From Takakia lepidozioides (Eukaryota; Streptophyta; Takakiopsida; Takakiales; Takakiaceae), in the NCBI GenBank assembly GCA_030704615.1, contig CM060732.1, positions 54,665,053 through 54,729,052 on the forward strand: a stretch of DNA of 64,000 nt. Direction: 5' to 3'. The position numbers were made by a program, and so were the translations under genes. Shown in pieces: positions 1 to 11,056 of the stretch. The notes beneath the pieces are model-generated. The model was not told the origin of the DNA. It saw only the letters and a list, made by a program, of their open reading frames with translations, and did no database searches. Position 1 is the first letter of the stretch; every line of letters begins with the position of its first letter.

Positions 1-3000
1 GCGCGCGCCTTCACTGCTTCGGCGGCAGTAATTCTCTTAGTGCTATTCCGTGTCGTATTTTTTCGTGGAAGCATTGTCCACACAACATTGTTCATGTGGA
101 TCCATTGAGGAGGATCTGACGAGTTATACTCCCAAAATTTTGACCAACAGTCCCTGTACCTTTCCAAGTCTGTTAGGTTACCACCTTTTCTCGATCTCCA
201 CCACTCCACCTTCACCTTCTTAAAATTAGGATCCTCCCTTTCGCGGATCACGTCAGATATTGCCACCCCCCATCCAGACCGGGCACGTACTTGGGTCATG
301 AGGGCGAACAAGCACAAAAAACCCTTTCTCAATATCCTTGAACGGATTTAAGGATATTCTTGGTCGCTCCCACCTCGGGCCACAGTAAGGTTCTAGGATT
401 TCATCCTCTTCTTCCACATCTGGCACTATATGTGGATGGATTCCATCTCTGAGATGATTGTTGGACCAATTTGTTTTCGGCTAGAATCCCTCAAGAAGAT
501 AAATACGCTCGAGAGCTTCTGGAATTGGCTTATCCAGCTCGGCGAGAATGTTTCCCCAGTACTGGTCGTATTGTTCCATTCGACATTCCTGTATTTTTTT
601 ATTCTATTCTTAATGAATGACTGTTTTTCGGAGGAGTCGTCCCCGACTCCCCAGTTAGGTCTCCTTGGAACGACGTCTGGGTCTCCTTCAGGGAGCTTGG
701 GAGTCCCGTCAAGATTGGACTTCCACATCTTCACGCTATAGTTTGTTGGAAGCCAATCCGAATCAGTAGCAGACTTCTTGTACTTCATGACGGGCCAACC
801 CTCCGCATCCTTAAAAAAGCGGAAGACGTGCATCTCCGAAATCCCGACCAACGCCTCCTTTCCATCCAGAATACAGCCCTTGACAAAATTCTTGAAGTCG
901 GGAACCTCCTGAATAATCTGTGGAATGAACTGCAGATCTTGCAAGGTCATAAAAGACCTCATCAAATCCGAAAGAATATAGGTGATTCGTTCCTTTAGCT
1001 TCTTCAAAAGGTAGCTGAAGAACCCGTCGATGTCCTCATGGGTGTGTCCGACCATTATGAACCCTAGCTGGATTTTTTCACAAACATCTTTGGCGGTCAG
1101 GAGGGATAGAAAAACAATCATCCATCTGTTCTTATTGTCCTTCGCGGAGTTGTCCATTTGCAAGTACAGTCTTCTCGGAAGTGGACGAGCACCACGTTTG
1201 TCTTCCGGCCTGCAGGGTTTAAGAGCATCCAAACATCTCGATTTACCACTTAAAAGTGATTCGAAAAACTCGTTTTGAAGTCGGTAATCGAAAATGTTCC
1301 TAGACTCGCGACAGGTTGGCTTCTCCAGTTGGTGCAGGCAACGTGCCAAAGAACCAATTGTAAAGTTTGAATTTCATTTCCAGAACTCAAGAGAATACTG
1401 ACCGTAAGCTCCATCACCGTGTCCGTGCGTGACCATTCCCGTTAGTGAAATTGGAAGCTGACTCAATCCAGAAATCATCTTGTTTGAAGTCTGGAGTCTT
1501 GGAACAGCTGTTTTCCTATTATCCATTTTGTCGTGAATAATACAGAGAAACTCTTCCGGAATCATAACAAACTCATTCCTCTAGCTATGGTACAATCTCC
1601 TGCACGACTCTTGGTGCCTCAAATGTTTATCAAGCGCTCGTTTGTGTGTCACCTGTTCCGCACTTCTCTTAACAAACTTTCTGATCGGATCCTTTAACAT
1701 CTCACACTCCGTGTACTTCGCAAATGTGCTCCCAGTTTTACGAACCTCCACGTTAGGAAATATCCGACTCCGGATGTGGCTAACAGCCGACTGCGAGACT
1801 CTTTCCAACCCGAAAAGTTTGTTGGTCTATTACAATAAGGCAGGGTCAGGAAAGGAACGTCCACTGGACAGTGGAGGTTCATGAAACTAGAACCAAAGTC
1901 GAAAGAGACAAAATCGAAGGGAGGATCATCCACATTGAATCAGAAAAAACTTCCAAGAAAGAAATTGAAGAATGGAGATTTCATACCTCGTTGGACTCGT
2001 CTCGTATTCGCTTCCAGTTCATTTCAGGTGGTAAGACTCTCAAAATATCTCTCTTTCCCTCCCCAATGCATCTTGTCTTATGGGGCATGAGGTCAATATT
2101 TCCGTTGATAATGGACATAATGTTACCCTCTGCTTGAAGCGTCCGTGGGCGTGGCCTCTTCACTCCACGGTTCTCATGGAGACTTGACAAACCAACCCTG
2201 TTTACTCAACTTTTTGTACTCCATGTATGTGGACCTGCCAATTCCATGAATTGTCCACCAAGCAGTCTCACAAACATCTACACCCTCAATCGTAACGTAT
2301 GCCCTGCGAGAGGTCCCTTCCAGCATGTGAAGTCGTTTTGAAACATTTAGTCCATGTTCTTTCCTCTCATCGAAAGTGGATCCCCAAAACGAAGTACGGA
2401 TAGCCAAGATTTTTCGCCAATCGAAATATTGACAGCAGTAAAGTCTGCAGCAAGGTTTGCTACTTATGGACCGGACTTCTTCCAGAGTAAGATTCTTCAT
2501 TCTTTTTTTGGAATGCTCCAAATCTCGATCCCTCTTCTTCCTCGTAAAATGCCGATACGTCGCTTTCTTCACACCTGCCTCGTGATCTTCGTACAAGATA
2601 CTGTTAGAAGATCTAATAAAATTCTCCAGATCATTTGAGAGTAGTCTCCCACTTTCCAAAAGTCGTGTTTTTATTAAAGGCCATTTTACAAGAGACATCA
2701 AAGATCCAGATCCTCCAGAAAGTATTTTGGTGACAAGAACTCCAACATTGTCCTCTCCCAGTTTGTCATTGAGGATCACCTCGTCCGGATTGCAGGTTTG
2801 AATCCTCCCCTCGAACAATGCACCCCCATCATCACCCAAACAGTACGCACTACGAGTTTCTCCAGTTGTTTCTTCCGAGTCCTCCGCTCGGATTCCCGGA
2901 ACTCTTCGATGGTCTGTGGTTTGATTCATCCTCGTCGACGTCAAAATTTTCGGCAGTATACCTTGTCTCCGGCATAAAGTCAGGATTCATGTCAAGCCCT

Positions 3001-3146
3001 CCTTGATACTCATTATTCTCCGCATGAACTTCGCCAACATTCCACACCACCGGGGTCCCAATGGCCTCCTTCAAGGTGTCAGCATCCATATGTCCATAAG
3101 GAAGAGGACATAATGAGTGTGCTTCATCATAGGAGATGAGAACCAC
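1..3146 (-). pseudogene. Decayed DUF7869-type transposase-like element, copy A (continues past left edge)
   Basis: Read on the minus strand, the pieces appear in the order expected for the large DUF7869-type protein family of seedless plants, oomycetes and algae: an acidic N-terminal part (3146-2850, 2944-2174) with a Cys-rich CCRLYCC segment, a basic stretch (2190-1981), a helical CEML...HLRHQESCRRLYHS segment (1808-1581), the IIHDKMDNRKTAVPR segment (1565-1374), then LYLQMDNSAKDNKNR and VGHTHEDIDGFFSY (1349-426). A C-terminal tail with RYRDCWSKFWEY and DPPQWIHMNNVVW is readable at 200-1. The last three large pieces share one frame but are broken by TAG at 1581-1583, TGA at 1374-1376 and TAG at 426-428; further frameshifts follow near 250-430. 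HDKMD, QMDN and GHTHED look like the three acidic motifs of an RNase H-like transposase, which is inference. The gene is dead. Copy B lies at 31713-33180. Confidence 0.8.
1855..1880. repeat. 26-bp palindrome, copy 1
   Basis: Half-site GAACGTCCACTG, two bases (GA), then CAGTGGAGGTTC. One mismatch between arms. It lies in a ~170-bp stretch of copy A that does not read as family protein. Confidence 0.75.
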
Positions 3147-3236
3147 TGAAATAGTTGAGGAAGATAATTGGCGTCCATGACAGGTCCCAACCCCGGAGAC
3201 ATTAAGGCAGTCCCCAGTTGCTACTAGAGATGAAGA

Positions 3237-3495
3237 CCCGGAGGCAGAAGTATGCTACAGTGGCTCACTTTGCGAAATTTTTGTCTAGTCTAAACTAGTC
3301 TATTTTTCATTTAAATCTATTTTCATAGGAACTTTAAATTAGTTGTTGCAATTTATTTTTGTTGTCAACTCAATTTGAGATTACCCAAAAATTGGTTTCC
3401 AAACAAAGCTGTTGTGTTTTGAAGATGAAAAATCAGAGTAAGATTAGAGTAGACTGGACAAAAGTGAGCCACTGTAGCATGCTTCTGCCCCCGGG
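3237..3495. mobile_element. MITE, 259 bp, ~35-bp terminal inverted repeats
   Basis: The left end (CCCGGAGGCAGAAGTATG...) and the reverse complement of the right end (CCCGGGGGCAGAAGCATG...) match through CTACAGTGGCTCACTTT with two mismatches. The 4-bp sequence AAGA flanks both sides (3233-3236 and 3496-3499) and is the likely target duplication. The interior is AT-rich and has no coding capacity. I cannot assign a superfamily. It sits between the start of copy A and the acidic tail fragment at 3654-4019. Confidence 0.75.
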
Positions 3496-3542
3496 AAGAG
3501 TAAGAAACACTCTTTGATCCGTCTCTAAGCTCATGATCACCG

Positions 3543-3568
3543 GAACCTCCACTGCTCACGCGAGGCTC
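3543..3568. repeat. 26-bp palindrome, copy 2
   Basis: Left half GAACCTCCACTG matches the consensus exactly; the right half CACGCGAGGCTC is degraded. Same 26-bp spacing as the other copies. Confidence 0.6.
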
Positions 3569-3653
3569 AAGAAACTGAAAACCCCTCCGTGACGACCTTA
3601 CTCACAGTAATAAGCAGTATGAGTTTGACGTATCCCGGGGACTGTTCACTATC

Positions 3654-4019
3654 TCATACAAAAATGTCATTATCTGAATCAGACTGAAGATTGCACTCAT
3701 CACTTTCATCTTTCTCTTCCTCTGTTTCCTCCGTTGTCTCCCGTCGAATAACTCCCTCGAACATTGATTCGTCAGTGCCCGGATTTATGAAGGTTTGCAA
3801 GTCAGAGCCCACATCTGATATTTGATTATCAGATCTCTTCTTGATGGTTTTTGTTTTCGATACAACAAGTGATGCGTCTTGGTTTTCTGCTTCGTTGATG
3901 TTTACTGGATTCTGTCTCTTTGGCCTCTTATAGATGTCGACGACAGTCTCAGAACCATCTTTGGCCACCATGTGCACTCTTACGCACCTTTTTTTTATAC
4001 TGACAGAACAGAAAATCAA
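3654..4019 (-). pseudogene. Acidic C-terminal tail of another DUF7869-type element
   Basis: An open frame of 121 codons ends in an acidic tail reading ESDECNLQSDSDNDIFV. Copy B ends in DEANLQSDSEDS and its DNA then continues with a segment reading DNDI, so this frame looks like the end of a third family member whose body is missing, upstream of copy A on the same strand. The match is short, so an unrelated acidic protein cannot be excluded. The rest of the frame (VDIYKRPKRQNPVN, basic then acidic) has no domain I recognise. Confidence 0.4.
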
Positions 4020-4090
4020 CGCAGGGGAGGCACCGACATAAGTCTATCTCAAAACATCCTTATGTTGTGCCTTGGCATAGTAGCACGCAT

Positions 4091-4116
4091 GAACCTCCAC
4101 TGGGCAGGCGAGGTTC
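4091..4116. repeat. 26-bp palindrome, copy 3
   Basis: GAACCTCCACTG, GG, CAGGCGAGGTTC: two mismatches between arms. Confidence 0.75.
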
Positions 4117-6138
4117 GTGTGGTTTGTCCTGCCGGAGTTTATGGAGGTCTACTAGAGATCTAGTGGTCTACGGAGACTAGTCTACTAGAGTAGCCTAGGC
4201 CCGAAGAAAAACCCGTTTGCAAATATCGGAAATTCGAAAAATCAATCGCAAAAAACCATGATCCTAACCTGCCATAACACTAATCCATAACCCTAATAAT
4301 CCAGCAGCACTAGTAAACCAGGACCACAAACCACCCTTACAAACCACCATACAAACCACCAGCAGAGAAGCATCAATGCATTGAAACACCTAAACAGCTT
4401 TAATCAATTCAAACTAATTAAAACAGCTTTGGAACCAATGAATTGAAATGAGATGCTCCGCATCAGACAAGACAACACACTCACAAAACGTGACATGCAA
4501 GAAACAAATGGTGCTCTATAACCTCTGGAACGAAAGCGAGTGAGGAAACAGATGCAAACCAACAGCGACGTGGGCGATGCTAACCAACAAAAGCAACAGC
4601 AAAACAAAAAGAAAAGCAAATCAATAAACTGAACAAACTGAAACAACATAAGAACAACAAACCAACATATCAAAACAAGCCAAAGCGAGCCAGAGAGAAT
4701 GACATCAAACCAGATATAAACTGTAAATGAGAACATTACCTGCTGGATGCCTGAGCCATTTCGGTGCCCCTGTTGCTGACCTGACGCTCCGCTCCACTCT
4801 CCCTTACGCTCTGCTTCCCTCCCGTCTCCTGTCTGCACTTGAATCCGCTGTCTTCTTGCTTTCCTCCACTGCACTCTCACGCTGCACTGAACTGCACACT
4901 CTCTTCTCTCTACTCTCACGGCACCTTACACAACATGCTCTCTGCTCTTCACGCTCTCCATTATTCAAAACTCTCTCTTTTCTAGCGCTAGTCTGTCTTA
5001 GCACTTCCGTGTACACAATGGAGTGCCGAAAGGGTGGGCTGAACGACCACACCCCTTATATGGTGCCTTCGCAAAGGATCTGAACCATCGCGTCCTTTCG
5101 AAATCGAATGGTAGCGCGTGTTCCATCCAACATCCATGCAAATATCATCCAATTCATCATTTCCATTATGTCCATCCATTTTACGAATGATTAGATGAAA
5201 TGAAAAAACTGATGAATGAACGAGAAAGTATGACGTTAATGATCCCTTGCACAGGATCATCAATTATAACCCCGCGGGATATTTCCCACACCCCACACAT
5301 GACGATAAATGAAATGTACAAGTCAGATCCTCCTGCGGCGTTTTGCCGCTTGGAATTATTGCTCCTGACCATGTCTACATTCGGCGGATTAAGGCTTGGA
5401 ATATTTCCTCTGTCACTCATTTACGCCCGCCGCATTCTCGGCCGAGTGTCATAGCTGCACGATTTCATGAAACGCTTATCAACAGCGTCAAGCCTTGATC
5501 CACTTGGACAACATTGAATGCGAAATACGTACTGCTTTATAAGCACGAGTACAAAACCATTGAACCACCGTTATCGGCCGTTATCATTCTCACATCATAA
5601 TTGTTACATAGGGATCTACCAGTATATGACACTCTTTTCCACGGTCAAAGAGTGCAATCCTGCACCATCCAGATCCGTTTGATTGTGGCCATATCGGATA
5701 TCAACGGCGCTGAAAATCGATCCGCGAGACAATGTATCACACTATCCCATTGGAGGAGTTCCAGCGGGCAACCTGGTTTCCACCTCTACATAAGGTCTGA
5801 GTGCAAATTGTTCAAACTTCTATCTCCATACTTTCACTTGCAGATTGTGTTTCCCGCACCTCTCTGGTCATCTCCCACCTCACTGCCCAAAGTGCACCTC
5901 TCTGAGCATCCTGTACCTCTGTGGCCATCGCAGGTGTACCTCTCTAAATTTCCATAATCTCTCGTGTGAACTGCATTTTCTCCCGTAGAAAATGTTATGA
6001 CATCTGTGTGTTTTCGATAGTCTACAGGAAAATCTACTTATTTCTCATCTGCATGTTTAGAAATTACAGTCCAATACTCACATTTTGTTGTATTTGTCCA
6101 TCTCTACAATTTCTGTATTTCGTCATTCCTCAAGTCGT

Positions 6139-6164
6139 GGACCTCCACTGGACAGTCGCGTCAA
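6139..6164. repeat. 26-bp palindrome, copy 4 (right arm degraded)
   Basis: Left arm GGACCTCCACTG is one base from consensus, the centre is GA, and the right arm begins CAGT and then decays. It lies 117 bp from the perfect copy at 6256. Confidence 0.55.
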
Positions 6165-6255
6165 TGCTCACATTCCGTCATTACAATTATTCATCCACGT
6201 AACCATATTCATCTACTAGTATTCATCCGTCCGACTTTTTCATCTGTATCTCATC

Positions 6256-6281
6256 TAACCTCCACTGTACAGTGGAGGTTA
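6256..6281. repeat. 26-bp perfect palindrome, copy 5
   Basis: TAACCTCCACTGT followed directly by its exact reverse complement; 13-bp arms, no mismatch. This is the best preserved member of a family of at least nine 26-bp palindromes at 1.8-7.6 kb and 33.3-33.9 kb. The consensus half-site is GAACCTCCACTG, separated by two bases from its reverse complement. Function unknown; a protein-binding site (a dimer of a recombinase or transposase) or a transcribed hairpin are possible. Confidence 0.85.
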
Positions 6282-6399
6282 TATAATTAGACTCAATCTT
6301 CACATGACATGTTCTAGAACAAACAATAATTCCATTTCTATTCTATTTCTCTGAAACGTTCATACATGAGTGTATTTCTTTTTATTATATTGAATCAAG

Positions 6400-7027
6400 A
6401 AGTTTTGCTTCATCTGGTCAGCTGAGGATTGCAAAGACACAAACGGTTACATCATGCCTGGGATGAAATATCTCGTTAAGGATATTCGCACTTTTCTTGC
6501 CAAGTACCCTGGTACACCCTTTGCAACGCATGACAAAATACTCATTGTCGATGATGAGCTATCAAAGGGCCTCCGAAACCCACCAAATACTGGATTCTTC
6601 CATATTTCATACAAGCCATCACCAAAGGGCTTGGTTGACCATGATGATATGACAAAAGTTGTGTGGCCATATATATTGAAAATGGCTGCAGCTTCAACAG
6701 TCGTAGATTACATCAGCGATAACCCTGCCAAGTGTTCTCGTAAGTCTATTGGTCGCGACCATGCCTATTGGGCTTGGTATGGAAGATATGTTGATCCTCG
6801 TATTTGGATCCCACAACAAAAAGAACCTGATTACCTTGGTATGTACTTATCCCACTGTTTGTTGTTTATGGAGAATTTGATATTGAAAGTGTTTTCCACT
6901 TGCACTTTTACTTTATCATTTTTTCTACAAATCTTCCACATTTCAGTTGACATTTGTCATATGAAAAATTATTTTTCCCAATCACATTCAAGGAGCGAAT
7001 TCGATAAGAAGAAGAAGAGCTTCGTGA
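6400..7027 (+). CDS. FCP1/NIF-type HAD phosphatase-like protein, C-terminal part
   Basis: The frame reads FCFIWSAEDCKD, KYLVKDIRTFL, then HDKILIVDDELSKGLRNPPN and a closing helical part (VVWPYILKM). The order W..., KDL-like, ILIVDD, N-P-P-N-T matches the second half of the FCP1/SCP homology (NIF) domain, where IVDD carries the late acidic residues of the HAD fold. An exon at about 6400-6838 ends at a GTATGT donor in phase 1; the acceptor at 6992 joins in frame to a short last exon with a basic RRRRAS ending and TGA at 7025-7027. The upstream exons with the catalytic DxDx(T/V) motif were not found in 4-6.4 kb, so this is a fragment or the 5' exons are lost. Family call from motif memory only. 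Confidence 0.5.
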
Positions 7028-9236
7028 TTGGTAAGAATGGCGGGCTTCCCGGCATGCTTCAAGGGCATCAAGAGATTCAACAAGTAGAGTTCCAAGTAAC
7101 ATTTTGGATGATAATGTTACTACTAGGTTCGAGTTCTCTTAAAGTATTTCCGTTTCCTCTAGTGCGGAGACCGTTGCAAGTGGTTGTGGTAACCGGAGGC
7201 GTCTTCAAACACATGCCTTGACTGCGAGCCGCTTGGGAGGAGGCTCTGTAATATTAATGGGTTAGTGTAAGCCGTTGTATGGCTTCGAGCCGCTGGATAA
7301 CATTAAGTCCAACGGATGTACAGTTGATGTTACATTATGTCTGACTCCAACGCCAAAGTTGCAATCTCTAATAAAATATGAATGTTTATCATCAATGTAT
7401 GCGGACACATTCTTTCTTGTCATCCTCTTCATCACATGCCATGATTGTTCTATGTTTGGTTTTGTATGTATATGACAACCATTTTGTGCAAAAAGTTTTA
7501 TATATCTGACCTCACATCATGGTGTAATTTATTGCATCCTCCCCATTTTTTTTCGTGAACGTCAACTTGACAGTGGATGTTCTTCTAAAACCACAATACA
7601 TACTTATATTGTCTCCAAAAAATGTTTGGAGGATTATTGTTCATGGTTATATTGTGCATAAAATAGCCAAAATAATCATATACATCGCATTATTTCAATA
7701 ATAAATTTTATTTATTCATATTTATCATATTATTTCTAGACCAAAAAAAAGTCCAGAATTAGTTAAAATAGTGTTTTGTGTGTCTAGTTGTAAAGTCCAT
7801 ATAATGAATTGGTTTGCACAAATAGGTTTTTCAGATGGCAAATCTCCATCTCAGAGGCATGATTGACCTGGACAAGCGCTATTTGTATCATATAAGAGTC
7901 ATTGATGGAAAAGGAATGTCAACCCAACTTCGCCAATGGATCAGGATTTGCAATGGGCTATGCACTCATGATTCTTCACTTGGTTCTTTTCTTATCCACT
8001 TGGTGATCTGCAGTTTGACCCGTTATCCTTGTTATAATCAAAGTGGACAACATCGTTGTCAACACCTCATGAGGATGGTGTCTTGCATTGGCTCATACAC
8101 GTTTATGGATCCAATGTATGTTCCGAAGCTGGCTCCGATATTTGGAGTGACGTCAAGTATGTTACAGGAAGGAAGGGTATTGCAATTACCCTTTGTGGGG
8201 GGGGGAGCCATATTTCTTCTCTTCCCACTGGAGGGGTTGGGTTAACCGAATCATCGGTGCAGTCAAAAACCCGAATATCATACATATCATCGCAGGGCAG
8301 AGAAGAAGTCCCCTGAAAGGTAAGAAGCCCGTCTATAGAAGCCGAAAAGGAAAGACCTTTAGTAGAATTCCCTAGAAAGGACATGAGCAGCATCGCCTTA
8401 CAAGGAGGTCCTCTTTGGCATCCTTCCCATAACGGAGGAAGACCCCAAACATGTCCACCAGAAGGATAGGGGAATATTCAGTTTCAACTGCTGACTCAAG
8501 TCCCAACTGCATGATCCCAATTATGAAGCACGAATTATTTTGGAGATACAAATTTTTTATGTTCACTTCTTGTAATTATTGAACATATGAGATCAACCAT
8601 ACCATATCAATTGATACATTCAGCCACCAAGCTACCCGCCATTTTCCTGCAACAAATCAAAATTTTAATCCTTTACTCTATAATGCTAGCACAAAGGCTA
8701 GGGACTGGCGATTTGACTGCGGACCCTGCCAAGGGCGTCGAGTCTCCGGCGGGCTACAATACCGGCAGGCATGCGCGCATTCAACTCCCATTCTATGTCT
8801 AGGGTCTTTTGTGGTGATGAAGGAGCATACAATAATGCACTGAAATTAGACCCATTGGTCTGACACTAAACTGAGAGGATGTCTAACATTGTTGGACTTA
8901 TTAGGGGGTTCCAGACTAGCGACTGGACAAACGACTAAACTCTCTGATTGGTTGAACCTCAGGTCTTGTCCATCGCATACTTTCAGACATGGCTTTGTCA
9001 GCACCCCCCAACATGCCTTGTCATTGCTCTATATTTGCCACTTCGGTGCACAAAGCACAACACATTTGGTGCCACCGTAGTAATAAGCATGCCCCAAATC
9101 TTCCCCAATGGACAAAACCCGAACCAACAAAACCAAACAGGCCTCTCCTCGCCTCTTTGTTGGCTCCACATAAACAACCTCATTTTGCTGTATTTGGTAC
9201 CCTAACCCTAACCCTATTTTTTTAAAGGTAATTTAC
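7028..9236. other. Mostly non-coding; no gene recognised
   Basis: Open frames at 7835-8245 and 8056-8316 (plus) overlap in different frames and match nothing I know. AT-rich from 7480 to 7830. Three telomere-like CCCTAA units occur near 9201-9217. A copy of the 26-bp palindrome is at 7557. Confidence 0.4.
7557..7582. repeat. 26-bp palindrome, copy 6 (degenerate)
   Basis: GAACGTCAACTT, GA, CAGTGGATGTTC; three mismatches between arms, spacing kept. Confidence 0.55.
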
Positions 9237-9500
9237 CCCCCCCCCGGGCTTTATTGCTGTGGTGTATAAGCGCAGGCAAAGCCAGGGTTGAGGCAGCAAC
9301 GGGCATGCAAACACATGCAGAGCACAGCCCCCCCTCCTTTATATACCCGCCGGCCGGCGGGCCCTGCCCCGGCAACCGGGCGGTGGAGCTTCCAAAAGGC
9401 CGGTCTACCCCTCCGCTGCCGACACTTGTGCATCCCTGCACTTAACACCTGTCCACTTGCCATCCAGAAAGACACCTGTACACTACACTTCAAAATGCTC
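9237..9500 (-). mobile_element. LTR-like segment with TATA box and poly(A) signal
   Basis: On the minus strand a GC-rich stretch carries GTATATAAAGGAGG (about 9337-9350) and, ~95 bp downstream, AATAAAG just before an oligo(G) run (9238-9249). A promoter followed at short range by a polyadenylation signal is typical of a retroelement LTR. No partner repeat or coding region was found, so a solo LTR is the most I can suggest; an ordinary promoter is possible. Confidence 0.3.
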
Positions 9501-9538
9501 CCACGCATGGACCTTAAAAAATCGGGATTTGGGACCTT

Positions 9539-9559
9539 ATTATTATTATTATTATATTA
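9539..9559. repeat. (TTA)n microsatellite
   Basis: Six TTA/TTAT units directly downstream of the LTR-like patch; could also be the tail of a LINE copy. Confidence 0.6.
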
Positions 9560-11056
9560 AATTGCGCAATGCAAACTTTAGACTGGCCGCGCACTAATAG
9601 TGGATGAGAATTAGGCAGGTGCACGTTCATTCGTTCACACGCTCATACCAGCAGTCGTCTGCCACGTGCGAGAGTGCTGACCCGGGCTGTAGCAGTGTGC
9701 GGCTCTAGTGAGAGCGGAGGATGGCTGCAGTGATGTGTGCCAGGGATTGCAGAGATTTTTGTGTCGTGCTCTTGTTTGGGTAATTCGGGACCCTGCTCTG
9801 CTCTAATGCGGGGATTTCAGAGATGAGCAGCTGATTCTGTTCGACCTTGTCAAGATTCATACATGGCATGAGCTGTTCCCCTTAAATGCTTCTCATTGAT
9901 CTCAGGTGCGGGCCAGGATGTAGGTTCTGTTAGAATCCTCCCACTGTTTTGAAGCTTTGGTTACGCATTGATTGTCTGCTAAGTTTGAGGAGCTGTGTTC
10001 AGTGTTTCTGGTAGTGATAAGCACAATTGGAGCCGACTGGGAGCTGCACGGATTTCGAGAAAAGATAGCTGCCACGCAACATCAAGCTGGAGGTAGTACA
10101 AGTTGGCAATTCGCTTGTAAGCTAAAATTGTTGGGCTCTCTTTTCTGTCAGGTCGTAAGTTTGTGTCTCCCTCTTTGTGGGAATGTCTGTAACCCCGGCG
10201 AGGTTTTGGTGCAATTAGTTGATGGAGAGATTGCTATTCATTTACATGATGCGTTAAGCTACGCGTTGCCACAATGTAGCTGTCGATGGTCCAGATGAGA
10301 AATGCCTTCCGAAAGTTATGTGTGTGCTTTGTTTTCGGGCGGATGAGGTAGACAAGATAGGACGAGAGCAGAACGGCGACACTGCTTTCTCTGGAATCTC
10401 AAGTCTCCAATGGTGAATTGCATTATTTTAATGAGATCCCGGAAGGACCCTGACCTCATAATTTATTATATATGTTTGAGGTTGTCTGAAAGAGAGGGAG
10501 ATGGTGTTCTGAAGGTAGATGAAGGGTGTGATGAAATCCTGGGCAGCGGAGCGCGGTAGACGTTGCCTGTAGTCTTTGTAGAACTATGCAAATCGCGGAG
10601 GGTGTGAACAATACTGTTGGTAGTAAAATGGAGATCTGGAAATGTATCAGCTTCCGAGGAGGAGTCAGTGTCCTCGAAAATTCTTAAGGACAGAAAAGCT
10701 GTTGCAAGATAGAGTAGGGTTTGTGTAGGTAGCAGATAGTTTCTGTCACTCCAATTACAGCACACAAATATTTCAGGGACACTGACAGTGCACCACACTT
10801 CCTGCCTGCATCTCCTGAGTGTTGGAGTATTGTGCACTATCATCAAACTCTTGCACATTGTAAACCAGTTGATATGGGCACTAATAGTCGACCTTGATCC
10901 TGCCATTGTCTTTCATCTTCCAGGTCTGGAGGAGGCAGACAACTGTCCTTAAACAGCTTCATCCACTTTCTTGGAGGCGACTTCGCACTGTGGCTCCCCA
11001 TTACCGAACTTCCTTTTCTCCACACAGTAATATCCACTGCAGCCAAGACAGTGGAC
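9560..11056. other. 5' region of the alpha-amylase locus
   Basis: No conserved protein is recognisable. Several possible splice acceptors (for example CTTCCAG at about 10922 and CACACAG at about 11027) suggest that 5' untranslated or transit-peptide exons of the amylase locus lie here, but I cannot fix them. The 146-codon minus frame at 10466-10906 looks spurious. Confidence 0.35.

Larger units (their letters stand above)
4020..6399. other. Intergenic, no gene recognised
   Basis: Open frames here are short and of low complexity (for example 4404-4919 minus). At 5840-5955 there are about five loose tandem copies of a ~20-bp unit resembling GTGCACCTCTCTGNNCATC. Palindromes at 4091, 6139 and 6256 are listed separately. 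I see no conserved protein in either strand. Confidence 0.5.

Noticed and set aside
4404-4919. 171-codon minus-strand frame with hydrophobic Phe/Leu/Cys-rich end
   Set aside because: Low-complexity, derived from CT-rich and AAC-rich DNA; no start context or homology recognised.
9200-9220. Telomere-like CCCTAA repeats
   Set aside because: Only about three units; too few for a telomere or a healed break, and the land-plant unit is CCCTAAA.
10466-10906. 146-codon minus-strand frame upstream of the amylase
   Set aside because: No recognisable motif, unusual composition, and located in what appears to be the amylase 5' region.
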